A DNA stretch of 64,000 nucleotides from Pseudomonas izuensis (lineage in GTDB: Bacteria; Pseudomonadota; Gammaproteobacteria; Pseudomonadales; Pseudomonadaceae), in the NCBI RefSeq assembly GCF_009861505.1, contig NZ_WTFT01000011.1, positions 249,558 through 313,557 of the forward strand, read 5' to 3'. The position numbers were made by a program, and so were the translations under genes. This document shows positions 46,171-55,341 of this stretch, piece by piece. The notes beneath the pieces were generated by a model, which saw nothing but the letters and a program-made list of their open reading frames with translations, was not told the origin of the DNA and searched no databases. Numbering within the stretch: position 1 is the first letter of the stretch; each line of letters begins with the position of its first letter.

Positions 46171-46231
46171 TGAGGTACTCCGTTCTGCGCGGGATTCATT
46201 AGCGGGGTATGATAGCGACCCATCCGAACTA

Positions 46232-46247
46232 CTGAAAATTTATCCAG
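46232..46247 (+). promoter_or_regulatory. Candidate LexA box of dinG
   Basis: CTGAAAATTTATCCAG fits CTG-N10-CAG with an AT-rich centre, 23 bases before the dinG start. dinG is an SOS gene in E. coli. The half-sites are weaker than in the recA and dinB boxes. Confidence 0.65.
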
Positions 46248-46269
46248 CGTTTTTTGCGCCCGACAATCC

Positions 46270-48414
46270 ATGATCAGCACTGAACTCAAAACCACGATCC
46301 AGGGCGCCTACTCGCGTTTTCTCGAAGCCAAGAGCCTCAAGCCGCGCTACGGCCAACGCCTGATGATCGCCGAAGTCGCCAAGGTCCTCGGTGATATCGA
46401 TACCGACGATGAAGGCCGGCGCAGTGGCGAGCCCGCGATTGTTGCGGTAGAGGCGGGCACCGGTACCGGCAAGACCGTGGCCTATAGCCTGGCGGCCATC
46501 CCCACCGCCAAGGCCGCCGGCAAACGCCTGGTGATCGCCACGGCCACCGTCGCCCTGCAAGAGCAGATCGTCTACAAGGATCTGCCCGACCTGATGCGCA
46601 ACAGCGGGCTGAATTTCAGTTTTGCCCTGGCCAAGGGACGTGGGCGCTACATGTGCCTGTCCAAGCTCGACATGCTGCTTCAGGAAGGCCACGCACAAAC
46701 CGCCACGGCGCAGCTGTTCGAAGAAGAAGGCTTCAAGATCGAGGTCGATGAGGCCAGCCAGAAGCTGTTTACCAGCATGATCGAGAAACTCGCCGGCAAT
46801 AAATGGGACGGCGACCGCGACAGTTGGTCAACCGCCCTGGAAGACGCCGACTGGGCGCGCCTGACCACCGACCACAGCCAGTGCACCAACCGCCATTGCC
46901 CGAACTTCGGTCAGTGCGCCTTCTACAAGGCCCGCGAGGGCATGGGCAAGGTCGACGTGATTGTCACCAACCATGACATGGTCCTGGCCGACCTGGCCCT
47001 GGGCGGCGGTGCGGTGCTGCCGGACCCGCGTGACACCATCTACGTGTTCGACGAAGGCCATCACCTGCCGGACAAGGCCATCGGCCACTTCGCCCATTAC
47101 ACGCGCCTGCGCTCCACCGCCGACTGGCTGGAAACCACCGCCAAGAACCTCACCAAGCTGCTGGCCCAGCACCCGCTGCCAGGGGACCTGGGCAAGCTGA
47201 TCGAACAGGTGCCGGAACTGGCGCGGGAGATCAAGACCCAGCAGCAGTTCATGTTCACCGCGTGCGAGCAGATCGCCGATTTCAAGCCCGGCGAAGACGT
47301 CGAGGGACGGGAACGCCCGCGTCATCGTTTCGTCGGCGGTGTGATCCCCGAACACATGCGCGAAATGGGCATCGAACTGAAGAAAGGCTTTGCCCGCCTG
47401 ACCGACCTGTTCACCCGGCTCACCGATCTGCTCAAGGAAGGCATGGACGGCGAGGTCAACATCGGCATCGCCAGCAACCAGGCCGAAGAGTGGTATCCGT
47501 TGTTCGGCAGCCTGTTGTCCCGCTCTTCGGGCAACTGGGAGTTGTGGACCGCCTTCACCGTCGAAGACCCGGAAGACAACCCGCCCATGGCGCGCTGGCT
47601 GACCCTGGCCGAAAGCGGTTCGCTGTTCGACATCGAGGTCAATGCCAGCCCGATCCTCGCGGCGGAAATGCTGCGACGCAACCTGTGGAATGTCGCGTAT
47701 GGCTGCCTGGTGACTTCGGCGACCTTGACCGCCCTCGGCACCTTCGACCGCTTCCGCATGCGTGCCGGCCTGCCGAAAAAAGCCGTGACCGCCGTGGTGC
47801 CCAGCCCCTTCCATCACGCCGACGCCGGTGTGTTGCGGGTGCCGAACCTTAACGCCGATCCCCGGGATGCGGCAGCGCACACGGCGGCGATCATCCGCGA
47901 TCTGCCGGAACTGGTCGAAGGCTCGCGGGGCACGCTGGTGCTGTTCTCTTCGCGCAAACAAATGCAGGACGTGTTCGACGGCCTCGACCGCGACTGGCGC
48001 AAGCAGGTGTTCATTCAAGGCAACCTGTCGAAACAGGAAACCCTGAACAAGCACAAGGCGCGGGTCGATGGCGGCGATTCGAGCGTGTTGTTCGGCCTGG
48101 CGAGTTTTGCCGAAGGTGTCGACTTGCCTGGTGCGTATTGCGAGCACGTGGTGATCGCCAAGATTCCGTTCTCGGTGCCCGATGATCCGGTCGAAGCGGC
48201 GCTGGCCGAGTGGATCGAGGCTCGCGGCGGCAATCCGTTCATGGAAATCTCCGTGCCGGACGCCTCGCTGAAGCTGGTCCAGGCTTGTGGTCGCTTGCTG
48301 CGTACCGAAGAGGACCGCGGCACCATCACCTTGCTCGACCGACGCCTGGTGACCCAGCGCTATGGCAAGGCGATCCTCAATGCGTTGCCTCCCTTCCGCC
48401 GAGAAATTTCCTGA
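46270..48414 (+). CDS. dinG: ATP-dependent DNA helicase DinG
   Basis: The 714-residue XPD-like helicase has Walker A EAGTGTGKT (about 62-70), the Fe-S cluster cysteines (YMCLSK and CTNRHCPNFGQC, about 127-215), the DEGH box (VFDEGHHLP) and motif VI QACGRLLRTEED near the C-terminus. It unwinds R-loops and forked DNA with 5'-3' polarity. Length matches E. coli DinG (716). A candidate LexA box lies just upstream. Confidence 0.95.
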   Translation: MISTELKTTIQGAYSRFLEAKSLKPRYGQRLMIAEVAKVLGDIDTDDEGRRSGEPAIVAVEAGTGTGKTVAYSLAAIPTAKAAGKRLVIATATVALQEQIVYKDLPDLMRNSGLNFSFALAKGRGRYMCLSKLDMLLQEGHAQTATAQLFEEEGFKIEVDEASQKLFTSMIEKLAGNKWDGDRDSWSTALEDADWARLTTDHSQCTNRHCPNFGQCAFYKAREGMGKVDVIVTNHDMVLADLALGGGAVLPDPRDTIYVFDEGHHLPDKAIGHFAHYTRLRSTADWLETTAKNLTKLLAQHPLPGDLGKLIEQVPELAREIKTQQQFMFTACEQIADFKPGEDVEGRERPRHRFVGGVIPEHMREMGIELKKGFARLTDLFTRLTDLLKEGMDGEVNIGIASNQAEEWYPLFGSLLSRSSGNWELWTAFTVEDPEDNPPMARWLTLAESGSLFDIEVNASPILAAEMLRRNLWNVAYGCLVTSATLTALGTFDRFRMRAGLPKKAVTAVVPSPFHHADAGVLRVPNLNADPRDAAAHTAAIIRDLPELVEGSRGTLVLFSSRKQMQDVFDGLDRDWRKQVFIQGNLSKQETLNKHKARVDGGDSSVLFGLASFAEGVDLPGAYCEHVVIAKIPFSVPDDPVEAALAEWIEARGGNPFMEISVPDASLKLVQACGRLLRTEEDRGTITLLDRRLVTQRYGKAILNALPPFRREIS

Positions 48415-48509
48415 TACACCGGTGGGCAAATCTGCCCACCGCGTTGTCTATCTCTCTGCCATCGCTTTTCCACTGGCCCATTGAGGTCGTTAGGGAGAAT
48501 TTCGTTCTC

Positions 48510-51023
48510 ATGATTCGCCGTTCGCTGCGCCGTTCGTTACCTGCCGTTTTTGCCCTGTTGTCCGCAACGCCCTTGCTGGCTGCCCCTGTAGCCCAGCAGA
48601 CGCTGTTCAACTTTGTGCGCCCCGCCGATGTGGTCCAGGTGGCGACACAAGATGCCAGCCTGCCGCAATCCAATGCCGAGCAAACCGCGGAAGGCGAAGT
48701 GCTGCGTCGGGTGACGTTCAACCCGGTCGCCCGGCCGACGCTGCGCCTGAGCCCGCAGGCCGGGGTCTGGGACTGGTCGCAATCGGGTGTCATGAGCCTG
48801 CGGATCCAGAGTGCAATGAACTGGGCCGTGACCTTGTACGTGACCCTCCAGAGTAACGATGGCAAGACACTGGTCAGTCGTGTCGACCTGCCCGCCGGCC
48901 CCGCGCAAACCCTGCTGGTGCCATTGCAGCCGACCTCGCCGCTGAGCCAGGGGATGAAGGCCGGGCCACCGATGCCGATGACGGTCGATGGCCAGCGCAT
49001 CCTGCTGGCCAGCAGCGCCGGTGAGCTGGACCGCAGCCAGGTGGTGTCGGTCAGCGTATGGATGGATCAGCCGAAAGCCGCCCAGAGCATTCTGCTGGAG
49101 CGATTCGGCGTGCAGGACGGCGAGGCCATGACCCACACCGTTTACGGCGGCCTGGTGGATGCGTACGGGCAATCGGCCCGGGCCAAATGGCCGGAAAAAA
49201 TCAGCAGTGATGAACAACTGAAAGGCGCGGCCGCCAAGGAGCAACAACAGCTCAAAGCCTGGCTGGCCGAGCGCGAGAAGTCGTCGCTGGACAAGTTCGG
49301 TGGCTGGACGCAAGGCCCGGCGTTCAAGGCCAGTGGTTTTTTCCGTACAGAAAAGCGCGATGGCCGTTGGTATCTGGTCACGCCGCAAGGGCACCCGTTC
49401 TATTCGCTGGGGATCAACACTGTCGCTGCGGACGTCAATCAGACCTATACCGCCGGACGCGAATGGATGTTCGAATCCCTGCCTAAGGCCGACGAGCCGC
49501 TGGCCAATCACTTCGGTGAAGGGGATAACCGGGGCGGCAACGGCGTCGATCAGGGACGGGGCTTCAATTTCGGTCGTTGGTACGACTTCTATGGCGCTAA
49601 CCTGCAGCGTCTGTACGGTGACCCTTGTGCGCTGGGCAGCAATACAAAGGCCGGTGTTGCCGAGGCGGCCAAGGCTGACGCGGTACAGGCAACGGCAGAG
49701 AAAGCCGCCGAGCAACCGATTGTGCCTTCGACTGCTGAATCCGGCGTCGCCGAAGCGGCGAAGACCGGCGCCGTCGACGCGACGGTGGCGAAAGCGGCTG
49801 AGCAAACGCCGGCAGTACCCTGCAAGGCAACCTTCGATGAGCAACGCTGGGCCAGCCACACCCTCGACCGCCTTCAAGCCTGGGGTTTCAACACGGTCGG
49901 TAACTGGAGCGCCCCGGCACTGGGCGACGCCGAGCGCGTGCCGTACACCTTGCCGCTGTCGATCGTTGGCGATTACGCCAGCATCAGTACCGGCAACGAC
50001 TGGTGGGGCGCCATGCCCGATCCGTTCGACCCGCGTTTCGCCATGGCCACCGAACGCGCCGTGGCCATCGCCGCCCGCGACCATCGCGACGATCCCTGGC
50101 TGATCGGTTATTTCGCCGACAACGAGCTGGCCTGGGCCGGCCCTGGCGACGATCCGAAAGCCCGCTACGCCCTGGCCTACGGCACGTTGAAAATGACCAC
50201 CGACGTACCGGCCAAACGCGCGTTCCTCAAGCAGTTGCGTGACAAATACCGTAACCAGGCAGGCCTTTCCAAAGCCTGGGGTATTGATCTGCCGGCCTGG
50301 GAATTGATGGAAGACCCCGGTTTCGTGCCGCCGCTGCCAAGCGCCGAACACCCGGAAATCGAAGCCGACTTCAAATACTTCCAGAAGGTCTTCGCCGACA
50401 CCTACTTCAAAACCATTTCCGATTCGCTCAAGTGGCACGCGCCGAACCAGTTGTTGCTCGGTGGCCGCTTTGCCGTCAGCACCCCGGAAGCTGTTGAATC
50501 CTGCGCCCAGTATTGCGATGTGTTGAGCTTCAACATGTACACCTTGCAACCACAGGACGGTTATGACTTCGCCCAATTGCGCAGCCTCGACAAACCGGTG
50601 CTGATCACCGAGTTCAATTTCGGCTCGACCGATCGCGGTCCGTTCTGGGGTGGCGTGACGCAACTGCCGAAGGAAGAAGACCGTGGCCCGGCCTATGGGA
50701 ACTTCCTCAAACAGGCGCTGAGCGAACCGTCGATCGTCGGCGTGCACTGGTTCCAATACCTCGATCAACCGGTGACCGGACGTCTGCAGGATGGCGAAAA
50801 CGGCCACTTCGGTCTGGTGGGCATAACCGATCTGCCATTCCAGGGCTTTGTCGACAGCGTGCGCAAGAGCAACCTGGCAGCCGTCGATCAGTTGAGCAAA
50901 GAAGCGCAGAAGGCGGGCGCTGAAACCAGTCACAACACCGAGGGCGGTCGCAAGGCCGAGGCCGGCAAAGGACCGGGGAAGGGCACCGGGAATGCGGGTG
51001 GGCATTCGGGTAAAGGCCACTAA
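48510..51023 (+). CDS. Beta-agarase-like glycoside hydrolase (clan A) with Ala-rich tandem-repeat insert
   Basis: The 837-residue protein has a signal peptide (AVFALLSATPLLAA), an N-terminal beta-sandwich (about 30-200) and a clan-A TIM barrel with catalytic Glu539 in GYFADNELAW and Glu701 in VLITEFNFG. It resembles proteins annotated as beta-agarases in Pseudomonas; the true polysaccharide is unknown and may be self-made. Inside the barrel, between two Cys, about 57 residues form two copies of an Ala-rich 30-residue unit. The C-terminus is Gly/Lys-rich. The start is uncertain, with GGGAG 13 bases upstream of ATG 48510. Confidence 0.82.
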   Translation: MIRRSLRRSLPAVFALLSATPLLAAPVAQQTLFNFVRPADVVQVATQDASLPQSNAEQTAEGEVLRRVTFNPVARPTLRLSPQAGVWDWSQSGVMSLRIQSAMNWAVTLYVTLQSNDGKTLVSRVDLPAGPAQTLLVPLQPTSPLSQGMKAGPPMPMTVDGQRILLASSAGELDRSQVVSVSVWMDQPKAAQSILLERFGVQDGEAMTHTVYGGLVDAYGQSARAKWPEKISSDEQLKGAAAKEQQQLKAWLAEREKSSLDKFGGWTQGPAFKASGFFRTEKRDGRWYLVTPQGHPFYSLGINTVAADVNQTYTAGREWMFESLPKADEPLANHFGEGDNRGGNGVDQGRGFNFGRWYDFYGANLQRLYGDPCALGSNTKAGVAEAAKADAVQATAEKAAEQPIVPSTAESGVAEAAKTGAVDATVAKAAEQTPAVPCKATFDEQRWASHTLDRLQAWGFNTVGNWSAPALGDAERVPYTLPLSIVGDYASISTGNDWWGAMPDPFDPRFAMATERAVAIAARDHRDDPWLIGYFADNELAWAGPGDDPKARYALAYGTLKMTTDVPAKRAFLKQLRDKYRNQAGLSKAWGIDLPAWELMEDPGFVPPLPSAEHPEIEADFKYFQKVFADTYFKTISDSLKWHAPNQLLLGGRFAVSTPEAVESCAQYCDVLSFNMYTLQPQDGYDFAQLRSLDKPVLITEFNFGSTDRGPFWGGVTQLPKEEDRGPAYGNFLKQALSEPSIVGVHWFQYLDQPVTGRLQDGENGHFGLVGITDLPFQGFVDSVRKSNLAAVDQLSKEAQKAGAETSHNTEGGRKAEAGKGPGKGTGNAGGHSGKGH
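49653..49820 (+). repeat. Tandem 90-base coding repeat in the agarase-like gene
   Basis: Two units with a 90-base period encode GVAEAAKADAVQATAEKAAEQ and GVAEAAKTGAVDATVAKAAEQ. They sit between DPCALGSN and VPCKATF. The DNA copies have diverged at silent positions, so the duplication is not recent. Confidence 0.8.
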
Positions 51024-51045
51024 GACCTGACACCGCGTCATCGTT

Positions 51046-51116
51046 CATCGCGAGCAGGCTCGCTCCCACAGGCTTTACGCCGAACCATTGTGGGAGCGAG
51101 CCCGCTCGCGAAGGCG
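51046..51116. repeat. REP pair (GTGGGAGCGAGCCTGCTCGCGA type), heads inward
   Basis: CATCGCGAGCAGGCTCGCTCCCAC and GTGGGAGCGAGCCCGCTCGCGAAG (one change) are about 20 bases apart, between two co-directional genes. Confidence 0.88.
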
Positions 51117-51248
51117 TCGGTACAGACACCCAAAAAAACTGATCATTTCCGAGAGCGATTTACCGCCCGGCCCGCCCCTGTTCCCAAAACCCTCAAGGGC
51201 TGGAACAATGCGGGCCACTTTGTCGAGCGTTTATCCGGGGAGTTACGG

Positions 51249-52394
51249 GTGCAGATTCAGGGTCATTACGAGCTTAGATTCGAGGCTGTGCGTGAGGCGT
51301 TTGCCGCGCTGTTCGACGATCCTCAGGAGCGTGGTGCGGCGTTGTGCATCCGCATCGGCGGCGAAACCGTACTCGACCTGTGGTCCGGCACCGCCGACAA
51401 GGACGGCGCCGAGGCCTGGCACAGCGACACCATCGCGAACCTGTTCTCCTGCACCAAAACCTTCACCGCCGTCACCGCCCTGCAACTGGTGGCCGAAGGC
51501 AAGCTGCAACTGGATGCCCCGGTTGCCCGCTACTGGCCAGAGTTCGCCGCGGCCGGTAAAGAATCCGTAACCCTGCGCCAACTGCTCTGCCATCAGGCCG
51601 GTCTGCCGGCGTTGCGCGAATTGCTGGCTCCCGAGGCGCTATACAACTGGCAAACCATGGTCGATGCCCTGGCGGCCGAAGCCCCCTGGTGGACGCCGGG
51701 TGAAGGCCACGGCTATGCGGCGATTACTTATGGCTGGCTGATCGGCGAGTTGCTGCGGCGTGCCGACGGTCGCGGGCCGGGTGAATCCATCGTGGCCCGG
51801 GTGGCCAAGCCTTTGGGGCTGGATTTCCACGTCGGCCTGGCCGATGAAGAATTTTATCGTGTGGCGCACATCGCCCGCGGCAAGGGCAACGTCGGCGATG
51901 CCGCGGCTCAACGCTTGCTGCAAGTGACAATGCGCGAGCCGACCGCCATGACCACCCGCGCCTTCACCAACCCCCCATCGGTGCTGACCAGCACCAACAA
52001 ACCGGAATGGCGGCGCATGCAGCAACCGGCGGCCAATGGCCACGGCAATGCCCGCAGCCTGGCCGGGTTTTACGCCGGTCTGCTCGATGGCAGCCTGCTG
52101 GAAGGGGAAATGCTCGACGAGTTGACCCGCGAGCACAGCCTGGGCGAGGACAAGACCTTGCTGACCCGGACCCGATTCGGCCTGGGCTGCATGCTCGATC
52201 AGCCGGATGTACCCAATGCTACTTTCGGTCTTGGCCCGCGCGCATTCGGTCATCCGGGCGCAGGTGGCTCTATCGGTTTTGCTGACCCTGAGCACGATGT
52301 GGCTTTCGGTTTTGTGACAAATACACTGGGGCCGTACGTCTTGATGGATCCGCGCGCACAAAAGCTTGTGCGGGTACTGGCCACTTGTCTGTAA
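51249..52394 (+). CDS. Serine hydrolase, class C beta-lactamase/EstB family
   Basis: The 381-residue protein has the S-x-x-K motif SCTK (Ser67, Lys70), a Tyr motif in GYAAITYGWLIGEL and the HPGAGGS equivalent of the KTG box. No signal peptide is visible, so it is probably a cytosolic esterase or peptidase of family VIII rather than an AmpC. GTG 51249 follows GGGGAG at good spacing; the long upstream frame overlaps the REP pair and is rejected. Confidence 0.85.
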   Translation: MQIQGHYELRFEAVREAFAALFDDPQERGAALCIRIGGETVLDLWSGTADKDGAEAWHSDTIANLFSCTKTFTAVTALQLVAEGKLQLDAPVARYWPEFAAAGKESVTLRQLLCHQAGLPALRELLAPEALYNWQTMVDALAAEAPWWTPGEGHGYAAITYGWLIGELLRRADGRGPGESIVARVAKPLGLDFHVGLADEEFYRVAHIARGKGNVGDAAAQRLLQVTMREPTAMTTRAFTNPPSVLTSTNKPEWRRMQQPAANGHGNARSLAGFYAGLLDGSLLEGEMLDELTREHSLGEDKTLLTRTRFGLGCMLDQPDVPNATFGLGPRAFGHPGAGGSIGFADPEHDVAFGFVTNTLGPYVLMDPRAQKLVRVLATCL

Positions 52395-52459
52395 ATCCCG
52401 CTCAAAGGTCCCAGGTCCGGAACCCGAAAGCCTTTTCAGTTTCAAATCATCTGTTTATG

Positions 52460-52486
52460 CAGGCCTGACCGGCCTGTTTATTTTTT
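52460..52486 (+). terminator. Terminator of the serine hydrolase gene
   Basis: CAGGCC pairs with GGCCTG around TGACC and is followed by TTTATTTTTT. Confidence 0.8.
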
Positions 52487-52509
52487 GACTTCATTTTTGT
52501 GGATATCCC

Positions 52510-53499
52510 ATGTCAACCAAACCAACCCTCGCCTTGGCACTGTGCTTCGCTATCACCGGTTGCGCGCAGAATCCGAAAAGTGATGCGGACGGCGGCAGCT
52601 GGTGGCCGTTCAGTTCCTCTGACAAAGTCGCGACCAAGGAGCCCGCTCCGGCACCTTTGAAGCCAGTAGCGACCGCTCCGGTGGCCAAGGCTGACGCCGA
52701 GAGCGGCGGCAAGTGGTGGTGGCCGTTCGGCGGCAAAGATCAACCCGCTGCCAAAGCTGTACCGATGCCGGACCCGAAAGTGACCCAGGCTTGGCTCGAT
52801 GACTACGAACCACGTCTGCGCACGGCGATCAAGGACAGCAACCTGCAACTGGAACGCCGTGAAAACGTGCTGGTGGTGACGGCGCCCGTCGAAGGTTCGT
52901 TCAACCCGGACCGCCCGGCCATGCTGCTGCCGGTCACGCTCGGCCCGTTCACCCGCGTGGCGAAAATCCTTGAAGCCGACCCTAAAACGGCGGTGTTGGT
53001 GCTCGGCCATAGCGATACCTCGGGTTCCGCACCGGCCAACGTGAAGCTGAGCCAGGAGCGTGCACAAGCCGTGGCCGCGATCTTCCGTCTTAGCGGTCTG
53101 CAGCGTGATCGCCTGATGCTGCGCGGTATGGGCGGTGAAGCCCCGCGTGCCGCCAATGACAGCGTTGAAGGACGCGCCTTGAACCGTCGCGTGGAACTGC
53201 TGGTGACCCCGCAAAACACCATGGTCGCATTGCTGAGCAAGTACAACATGCCGGCCCCGGCGCCTGTGCACATGGTCGCAGCCCAGGATGCCAAGCCGGT
53301 TGCCAAGCCTGTGACCCCGGCTCCGGCCGATGCGAAGAAAGCGGCAGCTCCGGTGGCGAAAAAAGCGCCGGCCAAGAAAGCGGCCAAGGCTCCAGCCAAG
53401 AAAACGCCGGCTAAAACCGCGACACCAGCGAAAAAGACTGCACCGGCCAAAGCCGCTGTCGACACCAAAAAAGTCACCGCCGATACTACAAAGCAGTGA
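52510..53499 (+). CDS. OmpA-domain lipoprotein with twin WWPF motifs and a Lys-Ala-Pro tail
   Basis: The 329-residue protein has a lipobox (AITGC, Cys near 18), two repeated patches GGSWWPFSSSDK and GGKWWWPFGGKDQ separated by an Ala/Pro linker, an OmpA_C domain (about 115-245, with LGHSDTSGSAPANVKLSQERA), and a 75-residue Lys/Ala/Pro tail (KKAAAPVAKKAPAKKAAKA and on) like histone H1 or AlgP. The tail must be basic and disordered. pdxH follows after 24 bases. The function is not known. Confidence 0.85.
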   Translation: MSTKPTLALALCFAITGCAQNPKSDADGGSWWPFSSSDKVATKEPAPAPLKPVATAPVAKADAESGGKWWWPFGGKDQPAAKAVPMPDPKVTQAWLDDYEPRLRTAIKDSNLQLERRENVLVVTAPVEGSFNPDRPAMLLPVTLGPFTRVAKILEADPKTAVLVLGHSDTSGSAPANVKLSQERAQAVAAIFRLSGLQRDRLMLRGMGGEAPRAANDSVEGRALNRRVELLVTPQNTMVALLSKYNMPAPAPVHMVAAQDAKPVAKPVTPAPADAKKAAAPVAKKAPAKKAAKAPAKKTPAKTATPAKKTAPAKAAVDTKKVTADTTKQ

Positions 53500-53523
53500 T
53501 TCGTTAACCAAAAGGAATGCGTC

Positions 53524-54171
53524 ATGACCAAGGCACTGGCCGATATGCGCCGCGATTACACCCGTGACGGCCTGACCGAGGCGCAAGCCCCGGCCGAACC
53601 GTTCGCGCTGTTCCACCAATGGTTCGCCGACGCGGTGAAAACCGAGCAGGCACCGGTGGAAGCCAACGCCATGACCTTGGCCACTGTCGATCAGGACGGT
53701 CGACCGCATTGCCGCATCCTGCTGCTCAAGGGCCTGGATGCCCAGGGCTTTACCTTCTTCACCAACTACGACAGCGCCAAGGGGCAGCAACTGGCCGCGA
53801 ATCCCTTCGCGGCCATGACCTTTTTCTGGCCGTCCCTGGAACGCCAGGTGCGCATCGAAGGGCGGGTGGTGAAGGTAACGCCTGAAGAGTCTGACGCTTA
53901 CTATCAGGTTCGTCCGTTGGGCAGTCGAATCGGTGCATGGGCCTCACCGCAGAGCCGGGTGATTGCCGATCGCGCCGAGCTGGAAGGGCTGCTCAAGGAT
54001 ACCGAGCAACGTTTCAGCGACTCCCAGCCTCACTGCCCCGAACACTGGGGTGGTTATCGCCTGTTGCCGGAGCGCATCGAGTTCTGGCAAGGCCGTCCGA
54101 GCCGCCTGCATGATCGCCTCAACTATCGTTTGCAGGGCGCCGACTGGATCCTTGAGCGTCTGGCACCCTGA
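53524..54171 (+). CDS. pdxH: Pyridoxine/pyridoxamine 5'-phosphate oxidase
   Basis: The 215-residue FMN enzyme has FMN-binding [32 protein letters not shown] and the C-terminal [23 protein letters not shown] signature. It makes pyridoxal 5'-phosphate. AAGGAATG precedes ATG 53524. It may share a promoter with the OmpA-like gene. Confidence 0.96.
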   Translation: MTKALADMRRDYTRDGLTEAQAPAEPFALFHQWFADAVKTEQAPVEANAMTLATVDQDGRPHCRILLLKGLDAQGFTFFTNYDSAKGQQLAANPFAAMTFFWPSLERQVRIEGRVVKVTPEESDAYYQVRPLGSRIGAWASPQSRVIADRAELEGLLKDTEQRFSDSQPHCPEHWGGYRLLPERIEFWQGRPSRLHDRLNYRLQGADWILERLAP

Positions 54172-54177
54172 AACAGC

Positions 54178-54414
54178 CTACCGGTCGGGATAACCTGCCG
54201 CAGCGGCTTCCAGCCATTGCGGCAAGTCTCGACGCTTGATCTTTTGCGCTCGAGCGTTCGCCAGTTGCTGGAGCATGAACGCTTTTTTGCACTCATCGCC
54301 CCCGGCCAGCGCCAACGCCAAATCTCGATCCATCCAGCGTCTGATCCTCACGTACAGCCACCCGTGGAAATACAGGCCGGCAACAGTCGTGACGACAATG
54401 ATAAAGTAATCCAT
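54178..54414 (-). CDS. Small membrane protein of unknown function
   Basis: The 78-residue protein has one N-terminal transmembrane segment (DYFIIVVTTVAGLYFHGWLYV) and a helical charged tail (LALALAGGDECKKAFMLQQLANARAQK). It ends six bases from the pdxH stop, tail to tail. ATG 54414 follows AGGAA. I do not recognise a family. Confidence 0.65.
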   Translation of the reverse strand: MDYFIIVVTTVAGLYFHGWLYVRIRRWMDRDLALALAGGDECKKAFMLQQLANARAQKIKRRDLPQWLEAAAAGYPDR

Positions 54415-54588
54415 GAAATTCCTGTGCCAACGGCGCAAATTGCATGATTTGCCGCTACCGTGTGATGAATTCGTGAAGGTACCTGTACCCTGTACATGTC
54501 CTGAATCAAAGCAATTTTATCCGGGCGATGCCGTGACAGGCATCAAGCTGCGGAGTTTAATGATTACTTGTCCTTTGGAGTTGATGCT

Positions 54589-55053
54589 ATGCGTAAGTCT
54601 GTTCTGCTGGTTGCTTCCTTTTCCACGATGGCGATGTTGCTCTCCGGCTGCCAATCGAGCCTGACCGGTGACTCCTACTCCCGTGACGAAGCGCGTCGCG
54701 TGCAGACCGTTCGCATGGGCACCATCGAAGCATTGCGCCCAGTGAAAATCGAAGGCACCAAAACCCCAATCGGCGGCGCCGCGGGTGCTGTCGTCGGCGG
54801 TGTCGGCGGTAGCGCCATCGGTGGCGGTAAAGGCAGCATCGTCGCCGCGGTCATCGGCGCAGTCGCCGGCGGCCTGGTGGGCTCAGCGGCCGAAGAAGGC
54901 CTGACCCGTACCCAAGGTGTAGAAATTACCGTACGCGAAGACGACGGCAGCATGCGTGCCTACGTGCAACAAGTGCAGCCAAACGAAGTGTTCCGTGTGG
55001 GTGAGCGTGTGCGGATCTCCTCTGTTGACGGGACCAGCCGCGTTTCGCACTAA
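54589..55053 (+). CDS. Glycine-zipper outer-membrane lipoprotein (SlyB/Pcp-like)
   Basis: The 154-residue protein has a lipobox (AMLLSGC, Cys near 21) and a long Gly/Ala-rich double segment (about 62-105, GGAAGAVVGGVGGSAIGGGKG and on) typical of glycine-zipper 2TM proteins. A beta-rich C-terminus (EITVREDDGSMRAYVQQV) follows. SlyB and Pcp relatives stabilise the outer membrane. GGAG lies eight bases before ATG 54589. Confidence 0.88.
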   Translation: MRKSVLLVASFSTMAMLLSGCQSSLTGDSYSRDEARRVQTVRMGTIEALRPVKIEGTKTPIGGAAGAVVGGVGGSAIGGGKGSIVAAVIGAVAGGLVGSAAEEGLTRTQGVEITVREDDGSMRAYVQQVQPNEVFRVGERVRISSVDGTSRVSH

Positions 55054-55072
55054 GCGCGAATACGGGTAAAAG

Positions 55073-55106
55073 AAAACCCCGATCAGGTGACTGGTCGGGG
55101 TTTTTT
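55073..55106. terminator. Bidirectional terminator after the glycine-zipper gene
   Basis: AAAACCCCGA...TCGGGGTTTTTT with an inner TCAGGTGACTGG loop, flanked by A and T runs. It also terminates the minus-strand toxin-immunity operon. Confidence 0.88.
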
Positions 55107-55116
55107 CTTCTGAACC

Positions 55117-55341
55117 CTAATTGTTTGAAGTCAAATACAAATCAAGATTTTTGGGCAGATCCAAAGAGCACGCTTTTTCAATGTCGAGGATCTGGTGCTC
55201 GGTAAGTCTGTAATCATGCAGGATTTCTTCCTCTTCGATCCAACCCATAATCACTTTCAGTTCTGCTGTCGCGATAGGTATCTGCTTTTCATACAAAGGA
55301 AAGTCTTCTCCACTCTTAACTCCCATAATTCGATGTCTCAT
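55117..55341 (-). CDS. Putative immunity protein to the E3-type ribonuclease toxin
   Basis: The 74-residue acidic protein starts four bases inside the toxin gene (ATGA overlap) and carries many Glu/Asp residues (GWIEEEEILHDY), suited to mask a basic nuclease. It does not look like the classic cloacin/colicin E3 immunity fold of about 84 residues that I know. GC here is about 45 percent in the sampled line 55141-55200, well below flanking genes. The start could also be the internal ATG at codon 6, next to GGGAG sequence. Immunity function is inferred from position. Confidence 0.65.
   Translation of the reverse strand: MRHRIMGVKSGEDFPLYEKQIPIATAELKVIMGWIEEEEILHDYRLTEHQILDIEKACSLDLPKNLDLYLTSNN

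Noticed and set aside
46828..48429. Antisense open frame of 533 codons opposite dinG
   Set aside because: Shadow of the dinG reading frame; low-complexity His/Gln-rich translation without domains.
48537..51041. Antisense open frame of 834 codons opposite the agarase-like gene
   Set aside because: Long antisense frames are common in GC-rich DNA because stop codons are rare in that phase. The translation has no recognisable domain, and the plus-strand gene has signal peptide and catalytic residues.
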